A stretch of DNA of 64,000 nucleotides from Halochromatium glycolicum (GCF_016584085.1 NZ_NRSJ01000008.1:62001-126000); one strand, 5' to 3'; positions 43,456 to 52,513 are shown, counted from the stretch's first letter. Made by a program: numbers and translations. Notes: generated by a model from the letters alone, not told the origin.

Positions 43456-44843
43456 GCGGCCGCTTCGCTGCGCAGTGCGACGACGTTATCGGTTCGTTGC
43501 TCGGCGCGCCGCAGGATGGCGTCCTCGACCTGTTGCATGATCGGCCGCAGATCCTCGACCGTGACTTGGGCATAGTGCAGGCCCGTGACGTCGCCGGTGG
43601 TCTTGTGGTTCAGTGCCGCCTTGATGCCGTAGCCGCCGACTCCCGCGCGCTCTGCCATCGATGCCCACGTCCGCCGCAGATCATGCGGGCCGATCTTCAG
43701 GCCGGTCTCGGCTTCGATGGCGTCGAGCTGGCGCTGAATCTGTGCGGTGCCGATGACGTAGGTCTCAGCCAGCTCTGCCGCCGCGATGTTGCGCTCGGTC
43801 GGTTGCCGCTTGGCGACCTCTGCCAGTTCGGTTGCGGCTTGCTGGCGCTGCTCGAACAGTTGGCGAACGCGCTTGCTGATCGGAAGCGTGTGATCGTCGC
43901 CGTTCTTGGTCGCGCGAACCGTGTAGGTGCCGCGCCTCAAATCGACATCCTCCCAGCGCAGATAGGCCGCCTCGCGCCGACGTAAGCAGGTGAGCAGGAT
44001 CAGCTCCAGGTAGACCGCAACGCGGGACCAGTCGCCGATGCTTCGCTTCTGATGCGCTGGCAGGTTGCGGACTGCCGTCAGCCAGGGCGCCAGCTCGTCA
44101 ACGGAAAGCCGGCCGGTGCGCGGCTTCGACTGCGACCACTTGCGCTGAATCTTGTTGATCTTGTCGACCGGGCAGCGGCCGAACGGTAGCTCGTTGTCCT
44201 CGGTGCCGTAGAACTCGGTCGCGAACCGATGCGTCGCACGTAGGACCTGCATCGCCCGCATGGCGACGTTGGGCGATGCCTTCTTGCTCAGCTCGGCGTG
44301 ACGAGTGACCGCCATCGCGCCGGTGATGTCTTTCAGCGGCTTGTCCTTCCATGCCTTCAGGTCGCGATCGATGGCGCGTTGATAGCCGTCGAGCGTCTGC
44401 TTGCGCAGTGCCTTGGTGACGACGTACTCGGCGAAGGCGTCGCCGAGCGTGATTGAAGCGACCTGATCGACCGCCGCTTGCTGGCGCTGCTCGGCTTGTT
44501 GCTGGCGTAGCTCGTCGTTCGGATTGATGCCTTCCCGGAGCTTCGCCAGTATCTCGGCAACGCGGCTGCGGACGCTGGGCTGTCCCTTCAGTGCAGTGAT
44601 GGGTAGTTCGCCGAGATTGCAGACCTTGACCCTGATCGCATTGGTTCCGCCGCGCGGTCGACTGCGGACCTGTAGAACCTTCAGGCCATCGGGATAGGTC
44701 GCGCTCGCTGGATAGACGACACAGATCAAGCCGGGCTGATCGGTGTCCTTGACGCTGTAGCGCTTGCCCTTAGCCGGGGGTAGCGCGTTCAGTCGTGCCT
44801 GAGTGAACTTGAACGGGTCTTGGGGTATGGTTGCATCTGTCAC
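43452..44843 (-). CDS. int: Tyrosine-type site-specific integrase
   Basis: 463 residues. An N-terminal arm-binding-like domain (FTQARLNALPPAKGKRYSVK, GLICVVYPASATYPDGLKVL) resembles the DUF4102/SAM-like start of island integrases. The core-binding domain follows, then the catalytic domain with box I Arg (LTCLRRREAAYLRWEDVDL), a Lys in TKNGDDHTLPIS, HDLRRTWAS (HxxR), LNHKTTGDVTGLHYAQ with the nucleophile Tyr, and a C-terminal helix. A large Gln/Ala helical insert sits between box I and II. It integrates the element into tRNA-Met. It is the first gene of the element's minus-strand set. Confidence 0.93.
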   Translation of the reverse strand: MTDATIPQDPFKFTQARLNALPPAKGKRYSVKDTDQPGLICVVYPASATYPDGLKVLQVRSRPRGGTNAIRVKVCNLGELPITALKGQPSVRSRVAEILAKLREGINPNDELRQQQAEQRQQAAVDQVASITLGDAFAEYVVTKALRKQTLDGYQRAIDRDLKAWKDKPLKDITGAMAVTRHAELSKKASPNVAMRAMQVLRATHRFATEFYGTEDNELPFGRCPVDKINKIQRKWSQSKPRTGRLSVDELAPWLTAVRNLPAHQKRSIGDWSRVAVYLELILLTCLRRREAAYLRWEDVDLRRGTYTVRATKNGDDHTLPISKRVRQLFEQRQQAATELAEVAKRQPTERNIAAAELAETYVIGTAQIQRQLDAIEAETGLKIGPHDLRRTWASMAERAGVGGYGIKAALNHKTTGDVTGLHYAQVTVEDLRPIMQQVEDAILRRAEQRTDNVVALRSEAAA

Positions 44844-45078
44844 GGTTCGCTCCTGCTCAGCGGGTTGTGACTAGAAGCCGGGTTGGTGTTACCGCACCGC
44901 TCGGCTTCGTCGTTTCTGTGACCCTGGGGGTGCTGGGGGTCACGCTGGGGTCACAGAATTATGCAATTTCCTGCAATTCAATGCGGCTTTTTGAGAAGCA
45001 GGAAAAGTTTGCAAGAACACTATTTTAGCCGAGAATCGGCCGGCAGGTCAGCGACCTAGGAAAACCGGCTCGACAGTT
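44844..45078. other. Element end between integrase and distal att site
   Basis: 235 bp with GGGGGTGCTGGGGGTCACGC and GGGGTCACAG direct repeats (about 44925-44957), likely arm-type binding sites for the integrase or a regulator, plus AT-rich sequence. The integrase promoter should be here. Confidence 0.45.
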
Positions 45079-45166
45079 CTCATAATGCCGATGTCGGTGG
45101 TTCGAGTCCATCCGTAGCCACCAGAAATGCAAAGTCAAATCAGCCGCTTAACAGCGGCTTTTTTGT
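45079..45166 (+). other. att site, distal (88-bp direct repeat; tRNA-Met fragment)
   Basis: Repeats 38362-38449 with one mismatch, including the tRNA anticodon CAT to CCA segment and the terminator. It lacks the 5' half of the tRNA, so it is not a functional tRNA gene. Confidence 0.9.
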
Positions 45167-45224
45167 GCCCGGTCGATCCGTGAGGTCAGCGCGCCGTTTC
45201 CGGGCTGCGCTTGAGCTGCAGATC

Positions 45225-45316
45225 GTATCGCCATTCCGCCTGATCGCCGGACAGAAAGCGCCGGGAAAGTCAGCGCCGATGGGCTCAGCCTGTCCGGAAA
45301 CCAGGGCAGGTGACTG
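45225..45316 (+). repeat. Interspersed repeat D, copy 1
   Basis: About 92 bp starting GTATCGCCATTCCGCCTGAT. Sister copies are at 51882-51976 and 57146-57238. It contains the inverted pair TTCCGCCTGATCGCCGGACA / TGTCCGGAAA. It lies just outside the integrative element. Confidence 0.75.
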
Positions 45317-45572
45317 TAATAGTGTCCGCGTTACCGTGAATCACGCGGACTTGCTCGTCCGGGGTGGCACTGCGCGACGAACGTGAGATGCCTGGACTGC
45401 CGCTGACGGCAATGCCGTCAAGCTGATCCGGAAAGTCAGCCTTCTTTGCCGAGCCGTCCGCACGCAACGATGCCGAGAGCCTGCCGGTGCTTGACCGTTC
45501 CAGCAGGTCCCGTGGGACTTGATAGAATAGTGAGGATCGCTTCACGTCGACATCACATGGGGTAATCCGGTC

Positions 45573-46445
45573 ATGACTCCCGATTCGCTCGTCCAGGAAG
45601 CCGAACACCTCTATTCGTTGCCTGATGTCGCATTGCGCGTCAATCAGTTGATCGGTGATCCCGCATCGCAGCCCTCTGACCTGGCAGAGGTCATCCTCTG
45701 TGATCCAGCGTTGTCGGCGCGTTTGCTGCGCCTCATCAACAGCGCCTTCTACGCTCGACCTCATCCCGTGGAGACCGTCACCCAGGCGATCAATATGATC
45801 GGTTACGAGGCTCTGCGCGATCTTGTCTTCGCCACCTCTGCGGTTGAGGTGTTCAAGGGACTTCCGCGCGAGCAGATGGATATGGAGCGCTTTTGGCTCA
45901 ATTCGGTCGCCTGTGGGGTTGCTGCCAGGAAACTGGCGTCACTCCTGTCGGTGCCCGAGAGCGAGCGGCTCTTTATCACAGGGCTACTGCATTCGCTTGG
46001 CAAGCTGGTCCTCCTCGGTCAACGGCCTGAGGCGTATCGGGACGTGCTGAAGCTCACCGAGCAGGACGGTCTTGACGTGTTTGCTGCCGAGCAGCGGGTC
46101 TTCGGGTTCAATCAGGCCGAGCTGACCGCCGCCTTGCTCAGGAACTGGCAACTGCCCGAATCCCTCTGGCAGCCGATCGCGCATCACCTCGATCCCGAGG
46201 CTGCCTTGCACTATCGCCCCGAAACCGAGATCTTGTGCGCCGCTCGGGAGATCGCCAATCTCTTTCAGGCCTCCATGCTCGATGGCGAGGCGGTGCAATC
46301 GGACGCTGTGACCCAAAGGCTCCAAGCGCTTGCCAAGCGTTTGGGGTTGGCCCCGGAGTCAATGACTGACCTGCCATGCGATATCAATCTGCAGGTCACC
46401 GAGATGTACGAGATCATGTTGCCCGGCTGGATGCTGGTGTATTGA
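45573..46445 (+). CDS. HDOD domain protein
   Basis: 290 residues. The HDOD domain spans about 10-205: LPDVALRVNQLI, AEVILCDPALSARLLRLINS, TVTQAINMIGYEALRDLVFA and FITGLLHSLGKLVLLGQRPE (the HS-x-GK replacement of the HD metal motif). Family members bind regulatory partners in signalling and are thought to be non-enzymatic. The C-terminal 80 residues are helical with no further domain. No CheW, GGDEF or EAL domain is attached. Monocistronic. Confidence 0.88.
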   Translation: MTPDSLVQEAEHLYSLPDVALRVNQLIGDPASQPSDLAEVILCDPALSARLLRLINSAFYARPHPVETVTQAINMIGYEALRDLVFATSAVEVFKGLPREQMDMERFWLNSVACGVAARKLASLLSVPESERLFITGLLHSLGKLVLLGQRPEAYRDVLKLTEQDGLDVFAAEQRVFGFNQAELTAALLRNWQLPESLWQPIAHHLDPEAALHYRPETEILCAAREIANLFQASMLDGEAVQSDAVTQRLQALAKRLGLAPESMTDLPCDINLQVTEMYEIMLPGWMLVY

Positions 46446-46508
46446 TTCGCCATCTCGATGCGCGAGCCGGTTCCGCGGTGTCTGCGCCGTTGTCGCCGGG
46501 CCGATGCA

Positions 46509-48905
46509 TTAGGTGAGCGCCGGATGGGTCAACTCGAGCTCCTCGAATGGTCGGGATGGGCCTGGCGGGGCATAGGGCGCAAAGCGGCGGGCCTCAGCGC
46601 CGCTCATTGGGCCGGCTACCTGGTCGAGTCGGGTCAGCCTTGCACCCTGTCGGACCAAGTAGATCACATAGGTGTCATGCAATGCCTGGCCGTCGATCTC
46701 GTCGGCGTGAGCGATCCCGGCGTCGGCGGCGAGCAGGCTGATTCGATGCATCAGGTCGTCGAACCGGTCAGCCTCCTGGCCTTCCCACAGCGGTAGCGGC
46801 TCGGCGCCCTGGAAGCACTCGAGAAGCCGCGGTGGCAGCGGCAGTGTGCGCGCCCCGTCCGGCTGTGCAGCGCTTCGTAATTGCACCTGCCTAGCGGCGA
46901 GATCGAAGTCCTCATGGGTGAGTGCCCGCGCCTCGTCCAGCTGGATACCGGACAATAGAAGTCCGATCAACTGCCGTTCCGCGGTGTCCGCCAGCTGCCA
47001 TAACGCCTCGATCTCGCCGACCGTCAGCTGCCTGGGAGCGCTCTCCGCCGCGCCAAGCAGCGGGGGCGGATCGGCCGAGCCTGCCGCATCGCGGCCGAGT
47101 GCTTGGTAACGCGCTTGCCGCGGAAGCTGGCTGTCGGATGGGCCGTCCTCGCTGCGTTGACCGTCGCTACCCCAGATGCGCACCCCAGTGACCGGCGTCG
47201 ACGAACGCGTGCGCCGTGCGCCGGCGTCGAGCCAGGTCAATACGATGACCGTCAGCAGCCCGAGGGCGGTTGCCGCGATCAGCGTGACCATCAGGTCCCG
47301 ACCGTAGTCGGGCTCGATCGGGTCGCGCGGCGTAAAGGCTGCATCGATGACCTCGATCTGTGGATAGTCGGCGTAGACGGTCGTCTCCAGGCTGACCCGT
47401 TCGGATTCGACCTCGCGCTGCATTGCCTCGAGCTGCGCGAGGTCCTCCTTCAGGGCCTCGAATTCGGCGAATCCGGACGAGAAGCGCGACGCTCGGGCCT
47501 TCTGGGCCGTCAACGCCTGCTGCAGCTCCTCGACACGCCGGCGGGCGACATCGACCGCCTCGCGTGCGCTCTGCAATGCCTGCTCGCTGCCCTGGCGTTC
47601 CATCGCGGCGACCTCTTGCTCGAGCTGCTCGAATTGATCGACCACGCGGCGTTTGTTCAGATCCTTCTCGATGAAGAAGTCGGTGTAACGCTCCCGCAGC
47701 CGCAGCACCCGCGCGCGGGCCTGCTCGGCCTGCTGGCGCAGCCGCGAGAGCCTGTCCTCCAGCTGTTCTGGGACCACCGGGCGGCCGGCGGCGATGGCGC
47801 TCTCGATCCGGTCGCGCTCGGCCCGGGCCGCTGCGACGGCCTCTTCGGCCCGGCTCAGCTGTTCTTGCAGCGAGCTCAGGCGCTCCATCGCCTCGTTGCT
47901 GTCGCGGCCCAGCGTGACGATGTCGAAACGCTCGCGGAACGCATCGAGCGCATCGCGCTTGGCCTTGATGCGGTCCTCCAGCCGACTTGCACGGTCTTCG
48001 AGCTTCTCAAGCCGGTCGCCGACCTGGGCCTCGATCTCCCGCTCACGCAGGACCTCATAGGCCGCGAGCCATTCATTGACGATTCGTGCCAGCAGTGCCG
48101 GATCACCGCCGCGTGCGCTCAGCTCGACGAGGTTCGTCTGCGGGACCGGGTCGACCGCCAGCATTGTCAGCAGATCATCGGCCGTGAGGTCTTCGACACT
48201 CGGTGCGCTATCGGCGCTGGCATCGGTTGGGGTCGTTGATCCCGGCGCCGGCGGGTTGGACTGGCTTGCCGCGCCCGCTGTATCTGAGACCAAGACCGCA
48301 TCGCCAGTGCTAGTGCCAGAGCCAGAGCCAGAGCCAGTGCCAGTGCCAGTACCAGTGCCAGTGCCAGTGCCAGTGCCAGTGCCAGTGCCAGAGGTGACAT
48401 GGGCGCTGAGCGGATTGAGTGCCGCGCTGCGGCTGCCTGCGGTGCGATGCTCCGCTGTGGACTGCTCGGATGTCTGCCGTGGGTTGTCTTCAACCGCTGG
48501 GGCCGGCGCCGGTTCGCGGCGCAGGCGTGCCAAAGTGTCCTCGAGCAGTCGCCGGCTCAGCAGGACACTGCGCTGGATCGCAACATGCTGTAGGTTGGCC
48601 TCGGAGGCGCCGTAGCCGCTGCGGGCTTCGGGGACGATGGTCAGCACCATGGCGGCCGCTCGGTAGACCGGCGGTCGGCTGAAGTTCCAGATGCTGGCCG
48701 GTATCGCGACCAATGCGAAGGCCGCGAGGAACCAGACGACCAGTGATCCGGTCGAGCGTCGCTTGGAGGGGCGCTCTTCGGGACCCTCGCGCGTGACGAC
48801 CTCGATCTGCGGCAGACGGCCGGCACCCTCCCCGGATTGAGGTGGATTGCGCTTCCAATCGACGTTCTGGTCGGAACCAACCAGATCATGGCCACGGCCG
48901 GGCAT
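46509..48905 (-). CDS. Wzz/GumC-type polysaccharide copolymerase fused to a degenerate tyrosine-recombinase-like domain
   Basis: 798 residues from ATG 48905, with GGAGG eight bases upstream. A first membrane segment (about 53-73) is followed by a periplasmic domain with a Wzz-type start (PPVYRAAAMVLTIVPEARSG), a Gly-Thr/Gly-Ser repeat (about 172-200), and long coiled coils. A PxxPxxP-like segment (FTPRDPIEPDY) precedes the second membrane segment (about 537-561). This is the GumC/ExoP periplasmic architecture controlling chain length in polysaccharide export. The cytoplasmic tail (about 625-790) is not a tyrosine kinase. It aligns by eye with a tyrosine-recombinase catalytic domain, with all catalytic residues replaced. 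Confidence 0.8.
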   Translation of the reverse strand: MPGRGHDLVGSDQNVDWKRNPPQSGEGAGRLPQIEVVTREGPEERPSKRRSTGSLVVWFLAAFALVAIPASIWNFSRPPVYRAAAMVLTIVPEARSGYGASEANLQHVAIQRSVLLSRRLLEDTLARLRREPAPAPAVEDNPRQTSEQSTAEHRTAGSRSAALNPLSAHVTSGTGTGTGTGTGTGTGTGTGSGSGSGTSTGDAVLVSDTAGAASQSNPPAPGSTTPTDASADSAPSVEDLTADDLLTMLAVDPVPQTNLVELSARGGDPALLARIVNEWLAAYEVLREREIEAQVGDRLEKLEDRASRLEDRIKAKRDALDAFRERFDIVTLGRDSNEAMERLSSLQEQLSRAEEAVAAARAERDRIESAIAAGRPVVPEQLEDRLSRLRQQAEQARARVLRLRERYTDFFIEKDLNKRRVVDQFEQLEQEVAAMERQGSEQALQSAREAVDVARRRVEELQQALTAQKARASRFSSGFAEFEALKEDLAQLEAMQREVESERVSLETTVYADYPQIEVIDAAFTPRDPIEPDYGRDLMVTLIAATALGLLTVIVLTWLDAGARRTRSSTPVTGVRIWGSDGQRSEDGPSDSQLPRQARYQALGRDAAGSADPPPLLGAAESAPRQLTVGEIEALWQLADTAERQLIGLLLSGIQLDEARALTHEDFDLAARQVQLRSAAQPDGARTLPLPPRLLECFQGAEPLPLWEGQEADRFDDLMHRISLLAADAGIAHADEIDGQALHDTYVIYLVRQGARLTRLDQVAGPMSGAEARRFAPYAPPGPSRPFEELELTHPALT
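48307..48392 (-). repeat. Hexanucleotide (GGCACT/GGCTCT) tandem repeat inside the copolymerase gene
   Basis: About 14 units of a GCCAGT/GCCAGA-type hexamer on the plus strand, encoding alternating Gly-Thr/Gly-Ser. Being 6 bp, unit changes keep the frame but alter linker length, so alleles may vary in length. Confidence 0.9.
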
Positions 48906-49308
48906 TGAGCAAGCCTCCGGGGATTGCGATGGACTGCTAGCCTGTTTACCGCGAACAGGCGGGCGAAGGAAGCGCCGATTCATCGGAGCTTTAGACTGGC
49001 TGGCGGACGGCGATCCCGCCGGGACGGGTCGGCCGGAGTGGCGCCTGATCCGCAGCCTTCGAAACCGCCCGATATAAGGATACCGGATCGGCAACTTAGG
49101 CAGTTGGGCCATTGCCCGTCAAGGCGCAGTAGACTGGACGGCATCGGCCTCGAAAACGGCTCTGGGCCGATGCTCAGCGCCGACATCGGCCGGCTCGGGC
49201 TAGGCTCCCCGGCCGTTTCAGGGTAACGGCGCCGCAGACTGATCTGAACAGCCTCCCGGCGCGCCTCGAGCCCGGGGCCGATACTCCTAACGGATAAACG
49301 GAAGAGCG

Positions 49309-50004
49309 ATGACTGTGCATTGGTCCCTTGGTGCATTCGGCAGTGCATTCGGTGCGGTGATTGCGCTCGCCAGCAGCCCAGCCTTCGGTGTGAATTGCAG
49401 CGAGATCGCCGACGACGCCGAACGGCTCGCGTGCTATGACGCGCAGCATGAATCAGGACAGGCCGCCGAGGTCCAGTCCGCGCTTGGCGCCCAGTCACAG
49501 ATGGGGTCCGGGGCGCAGGCGACGCCTGAGCGCGAGCTGCTGCCGCGGTTTCGGCGTCTTCGCAGCGCCTGGCTTCGGCACATCAACGCGACCGGGCCGG
49601 GTGGCGAGCGGGCTGTGGTGCTGAGCACGCGCTCGAGCGAGCGGATCGCGTGCGAGCAGTCGGAGAGCGAGCGAGTGGAGCTGCACATCCGCTGCAAGGA
49701 CAATACGACCTCGCTCTATCTGGTCTCGGACTGCGCTCTGGCCGACGTCGATGCCGAAGCGGTGATCGACTGGCAGGTCGATGATCAATCGGCGCAAACC
49801 CTGAGGATGACCAAGCCGAGCACTGAGCCCGGGCTTGGGCTGTGGCTCGGAAAACACTCGATCCCGCTGGTCAGAGAGCTGTTCGAGGCCAACGAGGTCC
49901 GTATCCGGTTGCACTCGCTCCAGGAGGTTGATGAGCCCATCGTCTTTCCGGTCATGGGCCTCGAGGCCGCGATCGGTCCGTTGCGCAAGGCCTGTCACTG
50001 GTAG
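49309..50004 (+). CDS. VasI-like (type VI secretion-associated family) exported protein
   Basis: 231 residues. A signal peptide (about 1-27) is followed by the N-terminal Cys motif CSEIADDAERLACYDAQ found in VasI-family proteins and related YgiT-like exported proteins. The C-terminal domain (VVLSTRSSERIACEQ, LHIRCKDNTTSLYLVSDCAL, VIDWQVDDQSA and a final AAIGPLRKACHW) follows the same family. In T6SS loci this protein is accessory. No other type VI gene is in the window, so a solo role or a distant cluster is possible. Confidence 0.7.
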   Translation: MTVHWSLGAFGSAFGAVIALASSPAFGVNCSEIADDAERLACYDAQHESGQAAEVQSALGAQSQMGSGAQATPERELLPRFRRLRSAWLRHINATGPGGERAVVLSTRSSERIACEQSESERVELHIRCKDNTTSLYLVSDCALADVDAEAVIDWQVDDQSAQTLRMTKPSTEPGLGLWLGKHSIPLVRELFEANEVRIRLHSLQEVDEPIVFPVMGLEAAIGPLRKACHW

Positions 50005-50083
50005 GGGCATTTGCCAGTCGAACGAGGCACGACTTGGCGACCGGCAATCGCCTTAGCGCCTGAGTCCGGGCGCTCAGCGGTTC

Positions 50084-50968
50084 TCAGGGGCCGGTCAAGC
50101 AACGCTCGGCCTCGGCATAACGGGCCGCGGTCTGCTCGATGATTGTCTCGGGCAGGTCCGGCCCGGGAGCGGTCTTGTCCCAACCCAGGGTCTCCAGGTA
50201 ATCACGGACGAACTGTTTATCGAAGCTCGGCGGGCTGCTGCCGGGCTGGTACTGATCGACCGGCCAGAAGCGGGAGGAATCCGGCGTCAGCACCTCGTCG
50301 ATCAGGTGCAGCCGGCCGGTGTCATCGAGGCCGAACTCGAACTTGGTGTCGGCGATGATGATGCCGCGCTCGAGCGCATAGGCGGCGCTCTGCTGGTAGA
50401 TGCGCAGTGTCAGGTCGCGCACCTGCTCGGCGACGGCGCCACCGATGCGCGCGACGGCGCCGTCGAAGTCGATGTTCTCGTCGTGCGCGCCGACGTCGGC
50501 CTTGGTCGACGGGGTGAAGATCGGCTCGGGCAGGCGGTCGGCCTGGCGCAGCCCACTCGGTAGTGCGATGCCGCTGACGGCGCCGCTGGTCTGGTAGTCC
50601 TTCCAGCCGGAGCCGATCAGGTAGCCGCGTGCGATCGCCTCGATCGGCAATGGTTTGAGCCTGCGCACGACCAGCGCGCGGTCGCCGAGCGTGCGGCGCT
50701 GCTCGGGGTCGGTGACGAAGTCCTCGACTGGGCGATTGGCAAGGTGGTTCGCGACCAGATCGGCGGTGCGCTCGAGCCAGAAGCGGCTGAGGCGGTTGAG
50801 TACCTCGCCCTTGCCCGGGATCGGCTGCGGCAGGACGACATCGAATGCTGAGATGCGGTCGCTGGTCACGATCAGCAGATGGTCGTCGCCGGCGGCATAG
50901 AGGTCGCGGACCTTGCCGCGGTTGAGCAGGGGCAGCTCGGTGAGCTCGGACTGGTAGAGGCTGGTCAT
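50084..50968 (-). CDS. purC: Phosphoribosylaminoimidazole-succinocarboxamide synthase
   Basis: 294 residues from ATG 50968. An upstream open extension has no homology. [23 protein letters not shown]-binding [59 protein letters not shown] and [28 protein letters not shown] are classic SAICAR synthetase motifs of the longer yeast-like group. Catalyses the eighth step of purine synthesis. No other pur gene is adjacent. An overlapping opposite-strand hypothetical starts just past its 5' end. Confidence 0.96.
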   Translation of the reverse strand: MTSLYQSELTELPLLNRGKVRDLYAAGDDHLLIVTSDRISAFDVVLPQPIPGKGEVLNRLSRFWLERTADLVANHLANRPVEDFVTDPEQRRTLGDRALVVRRLKPLPIEAIARGYLIGSGWKDYQTSGAVSGIALPSGLRQADRLPEPIFTPSTKADVGAHDENIDFDGAVARIGGAVAEQVRDLTLRIYQQSAAYALERGIIIADTKFEFGLDDTGRLHLIDEVLTPDSSRFWPVDQYQPGSSPPSFDKQFVRDYLETLGWDKTAPGPDLPETIIEQTAARYAEAERCLTGP

Positions 50969-51068
50969 CTCGGTTGCGGGTTGGTTGTCGGCCTTGCGAC
51001 TATACCAGCGCACCGCTCGCCGCCGTCGATCCCTCTCTGTCATCCCGATTTCAGGCTCCGTTACTCCG

Positions 51069-51557
51069 ATGTCACGCCCAAGCCACAACGCGCTCGATGC
51101 CTCGGCCCCGACCGATCCGTTCCTGCGCGCCTTTCGCGGCAGCTTCACCTCGGCGCTGCGTTGGAGCGATCTGGATGCGCTCTGGCAGCGGCTGCGCATC
51201 GATGCCAAGGCCGGTTGGTATCTCTATGCGATCGGCGAGCCACCGCCGGAAGTGCCCGCCGACGCGGCGACGGTCGAGCGCTTCATCGACGAGATCGATG
51301 CGCTGCTGCGCCGCGAGCACGATGAGCGCCTGTGCGGGATCGTCTATGCGGACGACCTACGGGTGCCGAGTCTGGTCAAGATCTACGATCCGAACAACCT
51401 CGGTGTAGTCTGTGGCTCGAGCAGCAATCCGCCGCTGCCGGGCTGGGTGATGAGCAAATTGCCGCCGGTCGATCTGCCGGCGACCCAACTGGTGCCCAAG
51501 GGTCGCCGGCGCTGGTGGCAGCGGTTGTTCGCTGGGGCTGGGGCAGAGGCGTCCTAG
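51069..51557 (+). CDS. Conserved-looking hypothetical protein
   Basis: 162 residues from ATG 51069. The reading frame extends upstream over the purC start, but composition there changes. A compact alpha/beta sequence ([78 protein letters not shown]) is followed by a basic Trp-rich tail ([10 protein letters not shown]). No membrane segment or recognised domain. I recall similar proteins in related gammaproteobacteria, function unknown. It is divergent from purC with shared promoter space. Confidence 0.6.
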   Translation: MSRPSHNALDASAPTDPFLRAFRGSFTSALRWSDLDALWQRLRIDAKAGWYLYAIGEPPPEVPADAATVERFIDEIDALLRREHDERLCGIVYADDLRVPSLVKIYDPNNLGVVCGSSSNPPLPGWVMSKLPPVDLPATQLVPKGRRRWWQRLFAGAGAEAS

Positions 51558-51593
51558 TGCATCGCATTAGCAATACCGAGACCCTTTTCCTGT

Positions 51594-51664
51594 CACCTGA
51601 TCCTGCCACCTGATCCTGCCACCTGATCCTGCCACCTGATCCTGCCACCTGATCCTGCCACCTG
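51594..51664. repeat. 13-bp tandem repeat (CACCTGATCCTGC, five and a half units)
   Basis: Five exact copies plus CACCTG, directly ahead of a REP hairpin. It is intergenic, downstream of the 162-aa gene. Confidence 0.95.
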
Positions 51665-51677
51665 GGCTCTCGGCGCT

Positions 51678-51747
51678 GTAGGAACCCGCTTGCGGGCGAC
51701 CAGGCCGCGCGCGCGGCGGCGAAGATCGCCCGCAAGCGGGCTCCTAC
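51678..51747. repeat. REP-type palindrome
   Basis: GTAGGAACCCGCTTGCGGGC ... GCCCGCAAGCGGGCTCCTAC, 22-bp arms with one mismatch and a GC-rich loop. The GTAGGAGCCCGCTTGCGGGC arm is the REP sequence widespread in gammaproteobacteria, often spread by RAYT (REP-associated tyrosine) transposases. No RAYT gene is in the window. Confidence 0.85.
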
Positions 51748-51881
51748 CCCATGACCAGTGCGGGCAGCGATAATCCTCTCGAAACGGCAGATGAACGGCT
51801 GTCAGGATGCGTTCCACGTGCCTGCTCGCAAACAGGCCAGCAAGGCACAACGAGGCGGGACATCATGCGACCCCAATGCGT

Positions 51882-51976
51882 TGTATCGCCATTCCGCCTG
51901 ATCGTCGGACAGAAAGCGCCGGAACAGTCAGCGCCGACGGGCTCAGCCTGTCCGGAAAACAAGGCGAGCGACTATG
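51882..51976 (+). repeat. Interspersed repeat D, copy 2
   Basis: Same repeat as 45225-45316 (GTATCGCCATTCCGCCTGAT). It lies between the REP hairpin and ridA in a long gene-free stretch. Confidence 0.75.
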
Positions 51977-52320
51977 ACGCAGCGGGGCGTTCGCTGGGGG
52001 GGGGCGGAGCGACCTACGAGGGGCCCCATCCTGGGCCTGCGCGGCCTGCTCCGGGCGTGCGCTGGGGGCGGAGCGCCCTGCATCAGCATTTGCGGGCAAG
52101 CGCTCGGAGGCGCGTCCGACCGCAAAGGAGCAAGGAGCCCCGCAGAACGGGGCGAGTCATGGGACGGCGAAGGTGAAAGCGGGATCAGTCAACGAACAGG
52201 CGCGTTTCGCTATACTCGCCACGCGTGAGGCGGCGAGCCTCGATCCTCTTTGGGCGTGCAGTATGATCCGGCGCATTTCCATTGACGCAGTGGCCAAGGC
52301 GGCTGCGATCGACGGGCCTC
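51977..52320. other. Gene-free stretch upstream of repeat B copy 3
   Basis: About 340 bp, GC-rich, with a run of nine G near 52000. No convincing gene, RNA or repeat copy is seen. Confidence 0.4.
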
Positions 52321-52400
52321 GTGGCTGTCCATTTTCTACTTCCCGATGATCGTCCAACAGTGCCCCTCAAATCGGGAAGACGTTGATGGACAGTTTCCTA
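52321..52400 (+). repeat. Interspersed repeat B, copy 3
   Basis: GTGGCTGTCCATTTTCTACT to GATGGACAGTTTCCTAG, nearly identical to 27585-27664. It lies upstream of ridA. Confidence 0.8.
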
Positions 52401-52447
52401 GTGCGCAGAACATCGATGAAGTCGAGTCGCCCGAGGCGTTACCCGGG

Positions 52448-52513
52448 TGCTCCCAAGGCGCTTCCAGGGCGCTTCCAAGGCGCTCTCAGGGCGCTTCTAA
52501 GGCGCTTCCAGGG
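52448..52513. repeat. 11-bp tandem repeat upstream of ridA (six units)
   Basis: Units CGCTTCCAAGG and CGCTTCCAGGG alternate, with small changes, for six copies, ending 24 bp before the ridA start codon. The period is close to one turn of DNA. Confidence 0.9.

Larger units (their letters stand above)
38362..45166. mobile_element. tRNA-Met-integrated element, satellite/PICI-like (about 6.7 kb)
   Basis: Bounded by 88-bp direct repeats (38362-38449 and 45079-45166, one mismatch) covering the tRNA from anticodon to CCA and its terminator. All genes run on the minus strand from the integrase at the distal end towards the tRNA: integrase, unknown gene, antitoxin, RelE toxin, AlpA-like regulator, 34-codon ORF, replication organizer, primase and helicase. 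No capsid, tail, lysis, terminase or conjugation gene is present. That set resembles phage satellites of the PICI type, or a small integrative plasmid-like island. The helicase is broken, so autonomous replication may be lost. Confidence 0.85.

Noticed and set aside
45079..45124. Second tRNA-Met gene
   Set aside because: Only the anticodon-to-CCA half is present; the 5' acceptor strand and D-arm are missing. It is the att copy.
51594..51664. CRISPR-like array
   Set aside because: Units are 13 bp and contiguous with no spacers.
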